NCBI GenBank assembly: GCA_963851245.1
Contig: CAWKOH010000002.1
Location: 675,449-739,448 of the forward strand
Direction of reading: 5' to 3'
Source: CAWKOH01 sp963851245
Lineage (GTDB): Bacteria; Actinomycetota; Acidimicrobiia; Acidimicrobiales; Palsa-688
Length of the DNA: 64,000 nt
Shown: in pieces, positions 1 to 8,801 of the stretch
How the letters are laid out: each line of letters starts with the position of its first letter
How positions within the stretch are numbered: the first letter of the stretch is position 1
The notes under the pieces: generated by a model
Database searches by the model: none
Told to the model about the DNA's origin: nothing
The model's input: only the letters and a program-made list of their open reading frames with translations
Program-made: the position numbers and the translations under genes

Positions 1-122
1 CGGCGGCCGGCTGGTATCCCCTCGACTTCACCTCGCGCTCTCGCCCGGAGGTCATCTGCCGGACCGTTCTCGCCGTCGTCGAAGAGCGCCGACGGCTGAT
101 GCGACGTGGCGTCGGCGCCTAG
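1..122 (+). CDS. 3' end of an unidentified gene, cut by window edge
   Basis: An open frame enters from the left edge and ends at a TAG at 120-122, giving about 39 residues that finish EERRRLMRRGVGA. The fragment is basic with a short helical tail. I do not recognise the family; it is called coding only because the frame is open and the composition looks protein-like. The following 100 bases up to the convergent LLM oxidoreductase hold no gene I can see. Confidence 0.4.
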   Translation, partial: AAGWYPLDFTSRSRPEVICRTVLAVVEERRRLMRRGVGA

Positions 123-225
123 CCGCAGCGGATCCAGGGGCCAAGGGGTTCTCTAGGCCCGTCCTCCGGCGCGGCTCGTCCGATCCGCCCTGCCCGCCCC
201 GCCAGATCCCCCGCCGGCCCGGTCG

Positions 226-1236
226 CTAAATCCCCTTGAGTCCCGCCAGCACCCGGGGGACCACTTCGCCTCCGGTCCGATAGGTCAGATACAAGCTGAT
301 CCGGTCGATCAAGCCGTCGAAGCGCTTGACCACGAGCTCGGGGATTTCGTCAGGCCTTCCGCTGACGGCGAAGGCGTCGAGCACCTCGTCGTCGATCCGC
401 CGGCCCATCTCGTCCCACTCGCCCCGCTTCGAGAGCGTGTTGAGCTCACTCTGAAGTTCCCCCCAGCCGTGCAGCTCGAGCACGGGACGGTAGGCCGGCG
501 TGGAGGCGTAGAACGCGATCTGCTTGCGGGTGGCGTCGGCTGCTTGGGCCAACTGCTCGTCTGTCTGCCCCGTGATGACGAAGGCCGGGTAGGACAGCTC
601 AAAGTCCTGGCGGGTGCGACCGGAGGAGCGGAGCCCGGCCTCGATGTTCGGGATGGTCACGTCGCGCAGGTAGCGAGCGGTGGTGAAGGCGTGGACCAGC
701 ATGCCGTCGGCCACCTCGCCGGCGACCCTCGTCATTCCCTCCCCGACCGCGGCCAGAAAGACCTTGGGAGGGCCGTACTCATTGGGCCCGGGATTGAAGA
801 ACGGGGTCATCAGGGTGTGGGTGTAGAAGTCGCCCCGAAAGTCGAGCTTGGTTCCGGCCTGCCAGGAGTCCCAGATTGCTCGCATAGCCGAGATGAACTC
901 CCGCATCCGCGGCGCTGGATGGGACCACGGCATCGAGAACCGCTTCTCGATGTGGGGCTTGATCTGACTGCCCAGGCCGAGCAGAAAGCGGCCGCTCGAG
1001 AACTGGTTCAGGTCCCATGCCTGCCCGGCGACCGTCATGGGGCTGCGGGCGAACGCCACCGCGATGCCGGTACCCAAGCCGACCCGTTCGGTGTGCTCCG
1101 CGGCGAGCACCAGGGGAAAGAACGGGTCGTGGGACGTCTCCCCGGTCCACACTGCGTCGTAGCCGTCCGCCTCGGCTTGTTTCGCTTGCTTGGCGGCGCG
1201 CTCTAGGTCCGCGCCGATCGTCCCATCGACCTTCAT
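226..1236 (-). CDS. LLM-class F420-dependent oxidoreductase
   Basis: 336-residue luciferase-like monooxygenase fold protein. Such enzymes use reduced F420 (or FMNH2) to reduce or oxidise small organic substrates in the cytoplasm; the substrate here cannot be read from sequence. Visible family features are the early EADGYDAVWTGE strand-helix, ERVGLGTGIAVAFARSP, SGRFLLGLGSQI and a C-terminal sugar-barrel completion. The open frame continues about 150 codons further upstream, but those residues look non-coding and overlap another broken gene, so the ATG at 1236 (MKVDGTIGADLE) is taken as start. It resembles the TIGR03617-type actinobacterial subgroup. No obvious operon partner; the gene to its left runs toward it. 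Confidence 0.88.
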   Translation of the reverse strand: MKVDGTIGADLERAAKQAKQAEADGYDAVWTGETSHDPFFPLVLAAEHTERVGLGTGIAVAFARSPMTVAGQAWDLNQFSSGRFLLGLGSQIKPHIEKRFSMPWSHPAPRMREFISAMRAIWDSWQAGTKLDFRGDFYTHTLMTPFFNPGPNEYGPPKVFLAAVGEGMTRVAGEVADGMLVHAFTTARYLRDVTIPNIEAGLRSSGRTRQDFELSYPAFVITGQTDEQLAQAADATRKQIAFYASTPAYRPVLELHGWGELQSELNTLSKRGEWDEMGRRIDDEVLDAFAVSGRPDEIPELVVKRFDGLIDRISLYLTYRTGGEVVPRVLAGLKGI

Positions 1237-1256
1237 GGGGCGATCGTATCTGCCGG

Positions 1257-1675
1257 CTATGGAACCTCCGCCAGCCGAAAGGCATCGGTGGCTTTGCCGT
1301 CGGGCGAGGGTCCTATCCAGGTCACGGTGAGGAAAGTGAACCGAGGTCCCAGCGGACCGCTCGCCGCCTGACTGAGGGCCAGACGCCCCGGCGCCGTGGC
1401 CGAGGTCCGCCTTTGAGCAGATGGACGGTGCCGATCCCCGCAGCCCCCGATGCCGTCCATGGGACCCGGTGACGTTGGTTGCCATCGTCGTGTTGATTCC
1501 ACAAACGATTAGAAAGGTCGCCGGCTTGTAGGCGGCCGCCGCCACAATCGGCGACGGGGGTCGTCGGAGCCGCGGAGATCGACGTCGCTGTCGTCGTCTG
1601 ATGGGTCGACGAACTGCACCCGGCGGCGATGGCGACGACCGCACCGAGAGCGCCGGCGACGTCCCGTCCCCCCAC
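1257..1675 (-). pseudogene. small secreted lipoprotein, frame-broken
   Basis: Reading from 1675 gives MGGRDVAGALGAVVAIAAGC, a lipoprotein signal peptide with a lipobox ending in Cys, then a Ser/Thr-rich stretch. The conserved part is spread over all three frames in order: YKPATFLIVCGINTTMATNV, then WTASGAAGIGTVHLLK, then ALSQAASGPLGPRFTFLTVT and a clean end FRLAEVP-stop at 1257. These pieces match a common actinobacterial small secreted protein type (YKPxTxLxxC ... WTASxAxGxGT ... FTxLTVTW). Each step between frames has the same sign and is repaired by adding CG beside an existing CG, so this may be a sequence error rather than a dead gene. Function unknown; outer face of the membrane expected. 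Confidence 0.6.
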
Positions 1676-1758
1676 CGGGCTGCCATCGGTCTCCGGCCAA
1701 GGAAGCGGTGCCGGGCCTTAGGTGCGGTACCTATAGCAGTGTTCCCCCATGTCGGCCA

Positions 1759-2559
1759 TCAGCCTTCGATCACCTGAGCGGATCCCGGCGCCGTCGTATG
1801 TGGAAGTCGGCGGTGAGCCAACCAGGCCAGCGTGACCACGCCGGCGCTCGCTCCAACGATGATTCCCGGCACCAGCCACCGCTGCGCCAGCGCCACGGTA
1901 GCCACCGCAAGCTCGACGCTGATCACCATTCTTCGCACCGCCGGGCCGATCCGATCGAGCAGGCGATGGAGTTCACGCAACGCCTGCGGGGTGCGGGCCC
2001 GGCTGGTCAAGAACACGGTGAGACCTCGGGCCAGCCCGAACAGCCCGCCCAAGACGACTGCGGCCGCGGGGTCAGCGGTCAAGGCAGCCAGCACGATGAG
2101 CAGGAAGACAGCGGCGGTCATGACGTAGGTGGCGACACCGACGCCGATCTGCCAGCCGAAGCCGGCCCCATAGAACCAAGGTCGATAACGGGACAGCCAC
2201 GCGTCGTCGACTTGCCGGCGGATGATCGGCAGCCACTCACCGAAGGCACCGGCATCGGCGGCGGCTGCAGCTAGCGCGAACGAGGCCGCGATCACCGCCA
2301 CGGCGGCCGGGCGGTCATGGAGGCCGGCGCCCGACACACATAGGGCCAGGATCGCCGACCCCCCGCCCAGGAAGAGGCCGCCGACAACGGCGCCCAGGAC
2401 GAACCAGGTTGCGGTGGTGCCGTAGCGGTGGCCGCGGCTGCGCTCGCCGAAAGGAGTGATCGAGGATAGCATCGACAGGCCGCAAGGAGACCACGTGGAC
2501 CGGGCGGCGGCGGCTACCGCCGTGACCGCTCCGGCAGCAAAGATCCAATCGAAACTCAC
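1759..2559 (-). CDS. integral membrane protein with WSPCGLSMLSSITP motif
   Basis: 266 residues with about six to seven hydrophobic segments. Near the N-terminus is RSTWSPCGLSMLSSITP, a motif seen in a group of actinobacterial membrane proteins that sit beside secreted Cys-rich proteins and resemble the DsbD/CcdA membrane domain. The Pro-Cys within the first helices fits a redox role, but only one Cys is obvious in the motif, so electron transfer is an inference. Its neighbour upstream on the same strand (2587-3704) is a broken Cys-rich secreted protein, which supports a link to export or oxidative folding. Start is ATG at 2559. Confidence 0.6.
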   Translation of the reverse strand: MSFDWIFAAGAVTAVAAAARSTWSPCGLSMLSSITPFGERSRGHRYGTTATWFVLGAVVGGLFLGGGSAILALCVSGAGLHDRPAAVAVIAASFALAAAAADAGAFGEWLPIIRRQVDDAWLSRYRPWFYGAGFGWQIGVGVATYVMTAAVFLLIVLAALTADPAAAVVLGGLFGLARGLTVFLTSRARTPQALRELHRLLDRIGPAVRRMVISVELAVATVALAQRWLVPGIIVGASAGVVTLAWLAHRRLPHTTAPGSAQVIEG

Positions 2560-2586
2560 GGGCTTTGCCTCCCGGTCATCTCCGTT

Positions 2587-3704
2587 TTACAAGCTCGACG
2601 CAAAGTTGGGTGCTCCTGAGCCTAGGAAGGGGGCGTTTCCGAAGCTGGACAGCGCACCAGTGGTGGCCGGCAGCCAGTACCCGCCGCCCTTGGGAGTGGA
2701 AGTAACGCCGATCATCTGAACCTTAGCGGGAACTCGACCCCCGGCCCGATCCGAAGAACGTCGCGAAGCCAAATGTGTAGATGCCACCGTTGGAGCAGGC
2801 CAGCCAGTAGCCGGCGCCAGCGACATACGTGGCCATCCCCACGATCGGAGTTGGTGGGTGCAGACCTCGTGCCGATCCCCAGAAGGGGGCTTGCCCGAAA
2901 TTGAACATGCCACCGTCCGAACAGACCAGCCAGTAGCGGGCGTTGCTAGGGGTAGAGGCCACGGCCACGACGGGCGACGGCCGCTCAAGCCGATCACTGA
3001 TCCACGGTAGAGGGAGTCCCCAAACACGTGCACACCGCCCTTGGTGTCTGCCAGCCAGTACCCTGCGCCGTTCGACGACCGGGCCATGGCCGCCGCCAGT
3101 TCCCGAAAAGCTGGTCGGGCCGCTCTGGCAGGGGGGAAGTGGTCGGCGTGCTGTCATCTGTCGCCGATGCGGCGGAGCAGGTCGGGTCCAACTCCCAGGG
3201 CGGCGTGCAGGAAACCACCCGACAGGAGATACGGCCCCTACAGCCGATCTCCTGGTGGCACTGGCCATAGCGGGACTCGGTGCATCCCACATGGCGGTTC
3301 CCGCAGTTGCCGATGGCGCACTCGCAGTACAGGCCGTCTCACGACGGACAAAACACGCCTCCGCCGCAGCCGCAACCGAGGCACTCGCCCATGTAGTACT
3401 GCGGTCCGGCGCAGTAGACAGAACCGTCGGCCTTCCACCATCCTCTTGCGAAGCTGCCGGGGGGAGGCGTTTACACCCTTGCTGACGGTTCTACCAGGGG
3501 TGAAGCCGTCGCCGCTCAGATCCGAGCAGCCGCAGGCGAGCCTGAGGCGAACTCGCAGATCTGGGAGTACGCGTCGCCGGGCCGGACCAGCACATGGACC
3601 GGTGCCACCGAGAGGGCCGTCGCGGTCACCGTCGTCTTTGCCAAGAAGCCCCGGTGCGACGTGCGGTTCAAGAGGAAGTCTCCGATGCCATCGGTGATGC
3701 TCAT
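2587..3704 (-). pseudogene. Tat-like secreted Cys-rich protein with GYWL/DGG/FG repeats, frame-broken
   Basis: The N-terminus at 3704 reads MSITDGIGDFLLNRTSHRGFLAKTTVTATAL, like the precursor of a folded exported protein. Other frames supply, in order, a Cys-rich module (WWKADGSVYCAGPQYYMGEC, CGCGGG, GLYCECAIGNCGNR, YGQCHQEIGC, ISCRVVSCTPPWELDPTC) and then several copies of a repeat of the form VGxxxxxxGxGYWLxxxxGGxxxFGxAxFxGS. The order and strand are right for one long protein, but at least five frame changes interrupt it. It sits just upstream of the WSPCG membrane protein on the same strand. Function unknown; exported, disulfide-rich and probably surface-exposed by inference. Type and ends are moderately certain, intactness is not. 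Confidence 0.55.
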
Positions 3705-3717
3705 GTCTCGGTGACGC

Positions 3718-3975
3718 TCATTTGTCAGCTCCGGAGGTCAGGGGATTGGTCCAGACCAGGCACGCCAGCCCGGATATGACAGCGGTGACCACTAGCTGCG
3801 GTCCGCCGGCCCACGGCTCATGGCGGAATACCTCGCGAAGCGGACCTTCGGCGACGGCCGCTCACCAGACCGCCACGGCTGCGGCCGTCAGGTTCAGCAC
3901 GGCGTGGGCGGTCGTCGGTCGCGTCTCCGGGCGCCCGAAACAGCCACAGCTGGCGAGTGGCCAGCCCCGCCGCAG
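3718..3975 (-). pseudogene. degraded small membrane protein (MauE-like?)
   Basis: Between the PAC2 gene and the Cys-rich protein the minus strand shows hydrophobic pieces in different frames: LATRQLWLFRAP, a segment TTAHAVLNLTAAAVAVW, and a clean C-terminus LVVTAVISGLACLVWTNPLTSG ending at 3718. Together they suggest one membrane protein with two or more helices, broken by frame changes. Position between redox-type membrane and Cys-rich genes makes a MauE-like role possible, but no diagnostic motif is visible. Low confidence. Confidence 0.25.
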
Positions 3976-4842
3976 CTAGTGCTCGCCTCGCAGAAAGCGC
4001 TCGAGTTCGGCGGCCAGTTCGTCGCCGGACGGTAGATCGCCGAAGTCGGCCTGGGCCTGGGCCTGCTCGCTGTCGTGCTGCGCTTCCAGTTGCCGGACCA
4101 GGGCGGCGTGCTCATCGCTCCCGGCTATCAACTGCTCGATCTGGTTGTTGGTGGCGGACGCCGCCGAATGCAGCACCGACGTGTCGAGCTCTATGCCGGT
4201 CATCCGGGCCAGCCCGTCGAGCAGGGAAGCGGACGCCGCCGGATAGGGCATGGCCGATACGTAGTGGGGAACCCGGGCCCACAGCCCCACGGCGGGAATT
4301 CCGGCCTCCCCGAAGGCCATCTCGAGCGCCCCTTGCACCCCTGAGGGGACGTCGATGGAAGCCGGCAGGTACCCGACCTTGGTGGCCAGTTCCGAATCGG
4401 TGGAGGTCCCGACCAGCCGGACCGCCCGGGTGTGGGGAACGGGCGCCGGGAAGGCGCCGAGCCCTACCACCATCTCGATGCCCAACCTGGACGTTAGGGC
4501 GACAACCTCAGCGATGAACTGATGCCACCGCATGTCCGGTTCGGGTCCGTTCAGGATCATCACGCTGCGCCCGGTGCGGTTGGTCGCCAGGTGGAGGCGA
4601 ATCTCGGCCCAGCGCAGGTCCTTGTCCACCCCGTTGACGATCCGCAAGGTCGGGCGGCGGGCCCGGTAGTCGATGAGCTCGTCGGAGTCGAAGGTGGCGA
4701 CCAGCTCGTTCGGCATGGACCCGATGAGGTGGCTGAGGGCGTTTCCGGCGGCCAAGCCGGCGTCGATCCAGCCTTCCATGCAGACGACGAGCACCGGACG
4801 TTCAACCGCCGGCCACTGGTGCACGTTCGCCAACTCGCTCAT
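3976..4842 (-). CDS. PAC2 family protein
   Basis: 288 residues starting MSELANVHQWPAVERPVLVV. The pattern CMEGWIDAGLAAGNALSHL followed by VATFDSDELIDYRARRP and later VVGLGAFPAPVPHTRAVRL is the PAC2 (proteasome assembly chaperone 2-like) fold found widely in actinobacteria; DEDDh-free, no catalytic site known. The C-terminal 50 residues are acidic and helical (ELAAELERFLRGEH). The longer open frame upstream is ignored because the ATG at 4842 begins the conserved part. Precise role is unknown; in proteasome-bearing actinobacteria these proteins are thought to assist assembly. Confidence 0.8.
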   Translation of the reverse strand: MSELANVHQWPAVERPVLVVCMEGWIDAGLAAGNALSHLIGSMPNELVATFDSDELIDYRARRPTLRIVNGVDKDLRWAEIRLHLATNRTGRSVMILNGPEPDMRWHQFIAEVVALTSRLGIEMVVGLGAFPAPVPHTRAVRLVGTSTDSELATKVGYLPASIDVPSGVQGALEMAFGEAGIPAVGLWARVPHYVSAMPYPAASASLLDGLARMTGIELDTSVLHSAASATNNQIEQLIAGSDEHAALVRQLEAQHDSEQAQAQADFGDLPSGDELAAELERFLRGEH

Positions 4843-4871
4843 GGTGCCGCCATCCTTATCGAAATCCGTGC

Positions 4872-5951
4872 CTAGTGGCCCAGACCGGCCGCGGCCGCCC
4901 GGGACTGGACCCCCAGCCACGCAATCGTTTCCGGGTACGAGCTCGAGTCGAATCCGTCGTCGCCCATGGCTCCGCCGACGTAGCGCGAATAGACCCCCTC
5001 CAGGATGCACGCCAGCTTCCAGTAGGCGAAGGCGACGTAGAAATCCAGGTTCGACAGGTCGCGATCGGTGGCTTCCGAGTAGCGCGCCATCAGCTCCGAC
5101 CTGGTCGCAAAGCCCGGGGCTTGAGTAGCGGCGTGGGCCAGTGCCGAGCGCTCGCCCGGCTCGGGCCAGTACACGTGCAGCTGGCCCAGGTCGGCAAGCG
5201 GGTCGCCGAGGGTGCAGAGCTCCCAGTCGAGCACGGCCAAGACGGCTCTGCCGTCGGGCGCCATTATGCAGTTGTCGAGCCGGTAGTCGCCGTGCACTAC
5301 AGACGCGGCGCCCTGCTCCGGAATGTTCTGCTGCAGGAAATCATGCATCTCGTCGATGTCGGCCAGCGGCGTGCCCCCACGTGACTGGTTCGCCGCCTGG
5401 TAGTTCGCATACCAACGGCGGAGCTGCCTGGCGATGTACCCGTCTTTGCGGCCCAGGTCACCCAGTCCCACGGCGTCGGGATCGATCGAGTGGATGTGGG
5501 CCAGGGTGTCGATGAGGGCCAAGCCGGCCCGGTAACGGGCATCAGCGTCGAAGTGGGCCATCGCTTCCTCTTCTGACCGGGCGATCACGCCGTCGACGAA
5601 GCCCATGACGTAGAACGGCGCTCCGTTCACGGTGTCGTCGGTGCAAAGACCGAGCGCCGGCGGGGCGGGAACGCCGGCAGGTCCGAGGGCGGCGATGATC
5701 TTGTGCTCGCGAGCCATGTCGTGGGCGGTCGGCAGAACATGGCTGGTGGGCGGTCTCCTGAGCACGTAGCGCCGGCTGTCGGCGCCGGTGACTTCGAAGG
5801 TGAGATTGCTCCGGCCGCCGGCCACCCTGACGAAGCGAAGGGGCACGGCCACGCCGGGAATGTTCCGCACGAACCAGTTGCTGACATTGGCAGCGTCGAT
5901 GCCCACGGGGACGCCGGTACCCTGGGCAGCAGGAGCATTGAGATCGCTCAT
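4872..5951 (-). CDS. aminoglycoside phosphotransferase-fold kinase (ACAD10/11-like)
   Basis: 359 residues. The kinase-like fold is clear: FVRVAGGRSNLTFEV nucleotide loop, YVLRRPP, ASVVHGDYRLDNCIM (catalytic HGDxxxxN) and AVLDWELCTLGDPLADL (metal-binding DW/DP). This arrangement is typical of the phosphotransferase family proteins related to the N-terminal domain of acyl-CoA dehydrogenase 10/11, which phosphorylate 4-hydroxyacyl-CoA; substrate here is inferred only. ATG at 5951 is preferred over an in-frame TTG nine bases upstream. It lies 30 bases upstream of the PAC2 gene on the same strand, so the two are probably co-transcribed. Confidence 0.85.
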   Translation of the reverse strand: MSDLNAPAAQGTGVPVGIDAANVSNWFVRNIPGVAVPLRFVRVAGGRSNLTFEVTGADSRRYVLRRPPTSHVLPTAHDMAREHKIIAALGPAGVPAPPALGLCTDDTVNGAPFYVMGFVDGVIARSEEEAMAHFDADARYRAGLALIDTLAHIHSIDPDAVGLGDLGRKDGYIARQLRRWYANYQAANQSRGGTPLADIDEMHDFLQQNIPEQGAASVVHGDYRLDNCIMAPDGRAVLAVLDWELCTLGDPLADLGQLHVYWPEPGERSALAHAATQAPGFATRSELMARYSEATDRDLSNLDFYVAFAYWKLACILEGVYSRYVGGAMGDDGFDSSSYPETIAWLGVQSRAAAAGLGH

Positions 5952-6067
5952 GGCCTGCAAGCTACGGCAGGGTATGGGCGGCTCGCATGCCCGACGCTCG
6001 GCGGCCGGGGTCCGGACGCCGACCCCCCCGGGCTGTTTCGAGAGGTATCTGGAAGGATTAGGGAGCC

Positions 6068-6802
6068 ATGAGCGCCGCCATTGACGTAACAGACGACATT
6101 TTCGAGTCCGCCGTACTGGATCGCTCCACCGAGGTCACCGTCGTCGTAGATCTCTGGGCCGATTGGTGCGGTCCCTGCAAGACCCTCGGTCCCATCCTGG
6201 AGAAGGTCGTGGGCGAGGCGGCCGGCGTGGAGCTGGTCAAGATCGACGTCGACAGCAACCAGCGCTCCGCCGCCACTTTCCAGGTTCAGTCCATCCCTGC
6301 CGTGTACGCCATAAAGGACCGCAAGGTCGTGGACAGCTTCATCGGTGCCCTGCCCGAGCCCGCCGTCAGGGAATGGGTCGCCCGTCTCAACCCGCCCCCC
6401 ACGGAAGTCGAGCAGCTGATCTCGGCCGGAGACGAGGCCTCGCTCCGCAAAGCGATCGAGCTGGAGCCGGCTAACGAGGCGGCCGTGCTGGCCCTGGCCT
6501 CCTATCTCGTTGCCAGCCGAGCTGGCCCGGCCAGTGAGCCGGCCCGCGAGGAAGCGCTGTCGCTGCTGGCCCGGATTCCCGAGTCGGCCGAGACCCGCCA
6601 TCTGGCCGCTCAGGCTCGCCTCGGAGGCGACAGCCCCGATGCCGGCGCCGACGATATAGAGGCCAAGCTCGACTCTCTTCTCGAGCGCGTCCGCGAGGAT
6701 GACAGCGCCCGGCAAGAGTTCATCGACCTACTCGAGGTGTTGGGTCCAGATGACCCGCGTACGCCCGCCTACCGCAAGGCGCTCACCGCCCGCCTGTTCT
6801 AG
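6068..6802 (+). CDS. thioredoxin-like co-chaperone with TPR tail (CnoX/YbbN-like)
   Basis: 244 residues. Residues 1-110 are a thioredoxin domain with the full active site WADWCGPCKTLGPI and cis-Pro loop QSIPAVYAIKD. The rest is helical and repeats like tetratricopeptide units (AGDEASLRKAIELEPANEAAVLALA, then a C-terminal bundle ending RTPAYRKALTARLF). This domain order is that of CnoX/YbbN, which protects substrates from over-oxidation and hands them to chaperones in the cytoplasm. The presence of both active-site Cys suggests redox activity, unlike E. coli YbbN. Transcribed away from the phosphotransferase; 116-base shared promoter region. Confidence 0.85.
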   Translation: MSAAIDVTDDIFESAVLDRSTEVTVVVDLWADWCGPCKTLGPILEKVVGEAAGVELVKIDVDSNQRSAATFQVQSIPAVYAIKDRKVVDSFIGALPEPAVREWVARLNPPPTEVEQLISAGDEASLRKAIELEPANEAAVLALASYLVASRAGPASEPAREEALSLLARIPESAETRHLAAQARLGGDSPDAGADDIEAKLDSLLERVREDDSARQEFIDLLEVLGPDDPRTPAYRKALTARLF

Positions 6803-6847
6803 CCGTCACGGCCAGACCGTCACCCGGTCGAGCTAGGGTCGCCGCTC

Positions 6848-7678
6848 GTGCTGCTCGAGCTGGGCCCGTCCTCGTACGACCTGACGACGCGATCCCTGGT
6901 GATGGGGATACTGAACCGCACGCCCGACTCCTTCTTCGACCACGGCTCCTACTGGGATATGGACGCCTTCCTGCGCCGGGCCGAGCAGCTTGTTGCCGAG
7001 GGCGCCGACCTGCTCGACGTCGGTGGCGTCAAGGCCGGACCGGGGCCGGAGGTGACTGAAGCGGAGGAGCTGGACCGGGTCGTGCCGGCCATCACCGCGC
7101 TACGGGCCCGGTTCGACATACCGCTGTCCGTCGACACCTGGCGGGCCGCAGTTGCGCGCGAGTCCTACCTGGCCGGAGCCGTCGTCGGCAACGACATCAG
7201 CGGCTTCGCCGATCCCGATTACCTGCGAGAGGCCGCCCATGCCGGCGCGTCCGTGGTCGCCACCCACATCCGCCTTGGTCCCCGCATTCCCGACCCGGAT
7301 CCCCACTATGACGACGTTGTCCTGGATGTCGCCGCATTTCTGTCCGAGCGGGCCGGCCGGGCCCGGGCGGCGGGGATTCCGGACAGCCGGATCATCGTCG
7401 ACGCCGGATTGGACCTGGGCAAGACGGCGGCCCAGTCGCGGGTGCTCCTGGCCGCCTCGGACCGATTGGCCGCGCTGGGATGGGCCGTGCTCCTCTCCGC
7501 GTCCAACAAGACCTTTCTCGGAGCCGCCTTCGACCTACCGGTGGGAGACCGCTGGGAGCCGACCGTAGCCGCCCACGCTCTCGGTGTGAGCCTGGGGTGC
7601 CGGCTGCTTCGGACCCACGACGTCCGGGCCGCCCGCCGGGTCTGCGACACCCTCGCCGCGGTCATGGAGGCGGCCTGA
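6848..7678 (+). CDS. folP: dihydropteroate synthase
   Basis: 276 residues from a GTG at 6848. Family motifs are visible: MGILNRTPDSFFD near the N-terminus (pterin site), ADLLDVGGVKAGPG, VDTWRAAVARE, GNDISGF, and IIVDAGLDLGKTAAQS. The enzyme joins p-aminobenzoate to the pterin pyrophosphate in folate synthesis. It is the start of a tight cluster: its TGA overlaps the ATG of the next gene (ATGA). Actinobacteria often carry a second folP-like copy (folP2) with unclear activity; sequence alone cannot say which this is, and the unusual GGVKAGPG in place of GGxSTRPG argues for the divergent paralogue. Confidence 0.8.
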   Translation: MLLELGPSSYDLTTRSLVMGILNRTPDSFFDHGSYWDMDAFLRRAEQLVAEGADLLDVGGVKAGPGPEVTEAEELDRVVPAITALRARFDIPLSVDTWRAAVARESYLAGAVVGNDISGFADPDYLREAAHAGASVVATHIRLGPRIPDPDPHYDDVVLDVAAFLSERAGRARAAGIPDSRIIVDAGLDLGKTAAQSRVLLAASDRLAALGWAVLLSASNKTFLGAAFDLPVGDRWEPTVAAHALGVSLGCRLLRTHDVRAARRVCDTLAAVMEAA

Positions 7679-8796
7679 TGGCCGATAACCCGTCCCACCC
7701 GGTCGTCCTCGTCGACGGGGATGATCCTGCCCTCGTGGCCGAGGCCGCTCGCCTTCTGGTCGACGACCTGGTCCGGGACACCGACCGGGCTCTGGCCGTC
7801 GAGGACTTCTCGGGCGACGAGGTGGACTTGGCCGTCGTCGCCGACGGTTGCGCCACGCCGCCTTTTCTAGTCGACCGCCGGGTGGTGGTCGTGCGGGATG
7901 TGGGACGCTTCGGGGCGGAGGAGCTAGGTCCCCTTCTCAAGTACCTCGAAGAGCCCTTGGACACCACGGTCCTGGTGCTGGTGGCGGGCGGCGGCCAGAT
8001 CTCGTCGAAGCTGACCGCCGTCGTCAGGTCCCACGGTCATGTGGTGTCGACCAAAGTGGACGCCCGCCACGCTGGTGACTGGGTCCGCGACCGGCTGCGC
8101 CAGGCGCCGGTCCGGTTGGATGCGGCCGCCGAGGCCAAGGTTCGGGAGCATCTGGGCGAAGACGTGGGCCGGCTTGTCGCCCTCACCGAGCTGTTGGCGG
8201 CGGCCTACGGGGAAGGGGCCCACCTGGGGCTCACCGAGATCGATCCGTACCTCGGCGAGGCGGGCTCGGTCACTCCCTGGTCCTTCACCGACGCCATTGA
8301 CTCGGGCGACACCGAGAAGGCGCTGGTGATGATGCGCCGGCTGCTCGGAGCCGGCGATCGCCACCCGCTGGAGGTCTTCGCCATCCTGCGCGGTTACGTG
8401 CAGACCCGTCTGCGCATCGACAGCCCGGGCATCCGCACCGAGCAGCAGGCGGCCGAGGCCATGGGCATCGGGCCGGGCCGGAGCACCTACCCGGCCAAGA
8501 AAGCGCTGGCGGCGGCACAGCGGTGGGGTCCGGCTGGCATCGCCTCGGCGGTCTCGCTCGTGGCCGACGCCGAGGTGGACATGAAGGGGGCCAGCGCCTG
8601 GCCGGCGGAGGCGGTGCTGGAAGTATTGGTGGCCCGTCTGTGCCGGCTGGCGGCCCGGCCCGGCGCCGCCCGGGGGACCGGACGGGCCGCCGACCGAGGG
8701 CCCGGACGGGGGTCTCAACAAGAGGCCCGACCCCGACGGGCGACCGGGTCTGCTTCCGGTTCGGCCCGGGGTTCGGGCCGCGGCGCCGGCGGCTGA
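7678..8796 (+). CDS. holA: DNA polymerase III delta subunit
   Basis: 372 residues starting ATG at 7678, overlapping the folP stop by four bases. The AAA+-like clamp-loader organisation is recognisable: VVLVDGDDPALVAEAARLLVDDL, FLVDRRVVVVRDVGRFGAEEL, LVLVAGGGQISSKL, a lid region LGEDVGRLVALTELL and C-terminal collar with HPLEVFAILRGYVQTRL. The delta subunit opens the beta clamp during loading. After about residue 325 the tail is a low-complexity Arg/Gly/Ser stretch (RGPGRGS ... SGRGAGG), longer than usual for HolA and likely disordered. Confidence 0.85.
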   Translation: MADNPSHPVVLVDGDDPALVAEAARLLVDDLVRDTDRALAVEDFSGDEVDLAVVADGCATPPFLVDRRVVVVRDVGRFGAEELGPLLKYLEEPLDTTVLVLVAGGGQISSKLTAVVRSHGHVVSTKVDARHAGDWVRDRLRQAPVRLDAAAEAKVREHLGEDVGRLVALTELLAAAYGEGAHLGLTEIDPYLGEAGSVTPWSFTDAIDSGDTEKALVMMRRLLGAGDRHPLEVFAILRGYVQTRLRIDSPGIRTEQQAAEAMGIGPGRSTYPAKKALAAAQRWGPAGIASAVSLVADAEVDMKGASAWPAEAVLEVLVARLCRLAARPGAARGTGRAADRGPGRGSQQEARPRRATGSASGSARGSGRGAGG

Positions 8797-8801
8797 ACGA
8801 A

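Noticed and set aside
1237..1686. 150-codon N-terminal extension of the LLM oxidoreductase
   Set aside because: Residues are Arg/Pro-rich and overlap the broken lipoprotein; the conserved protein starts at MKVDG.
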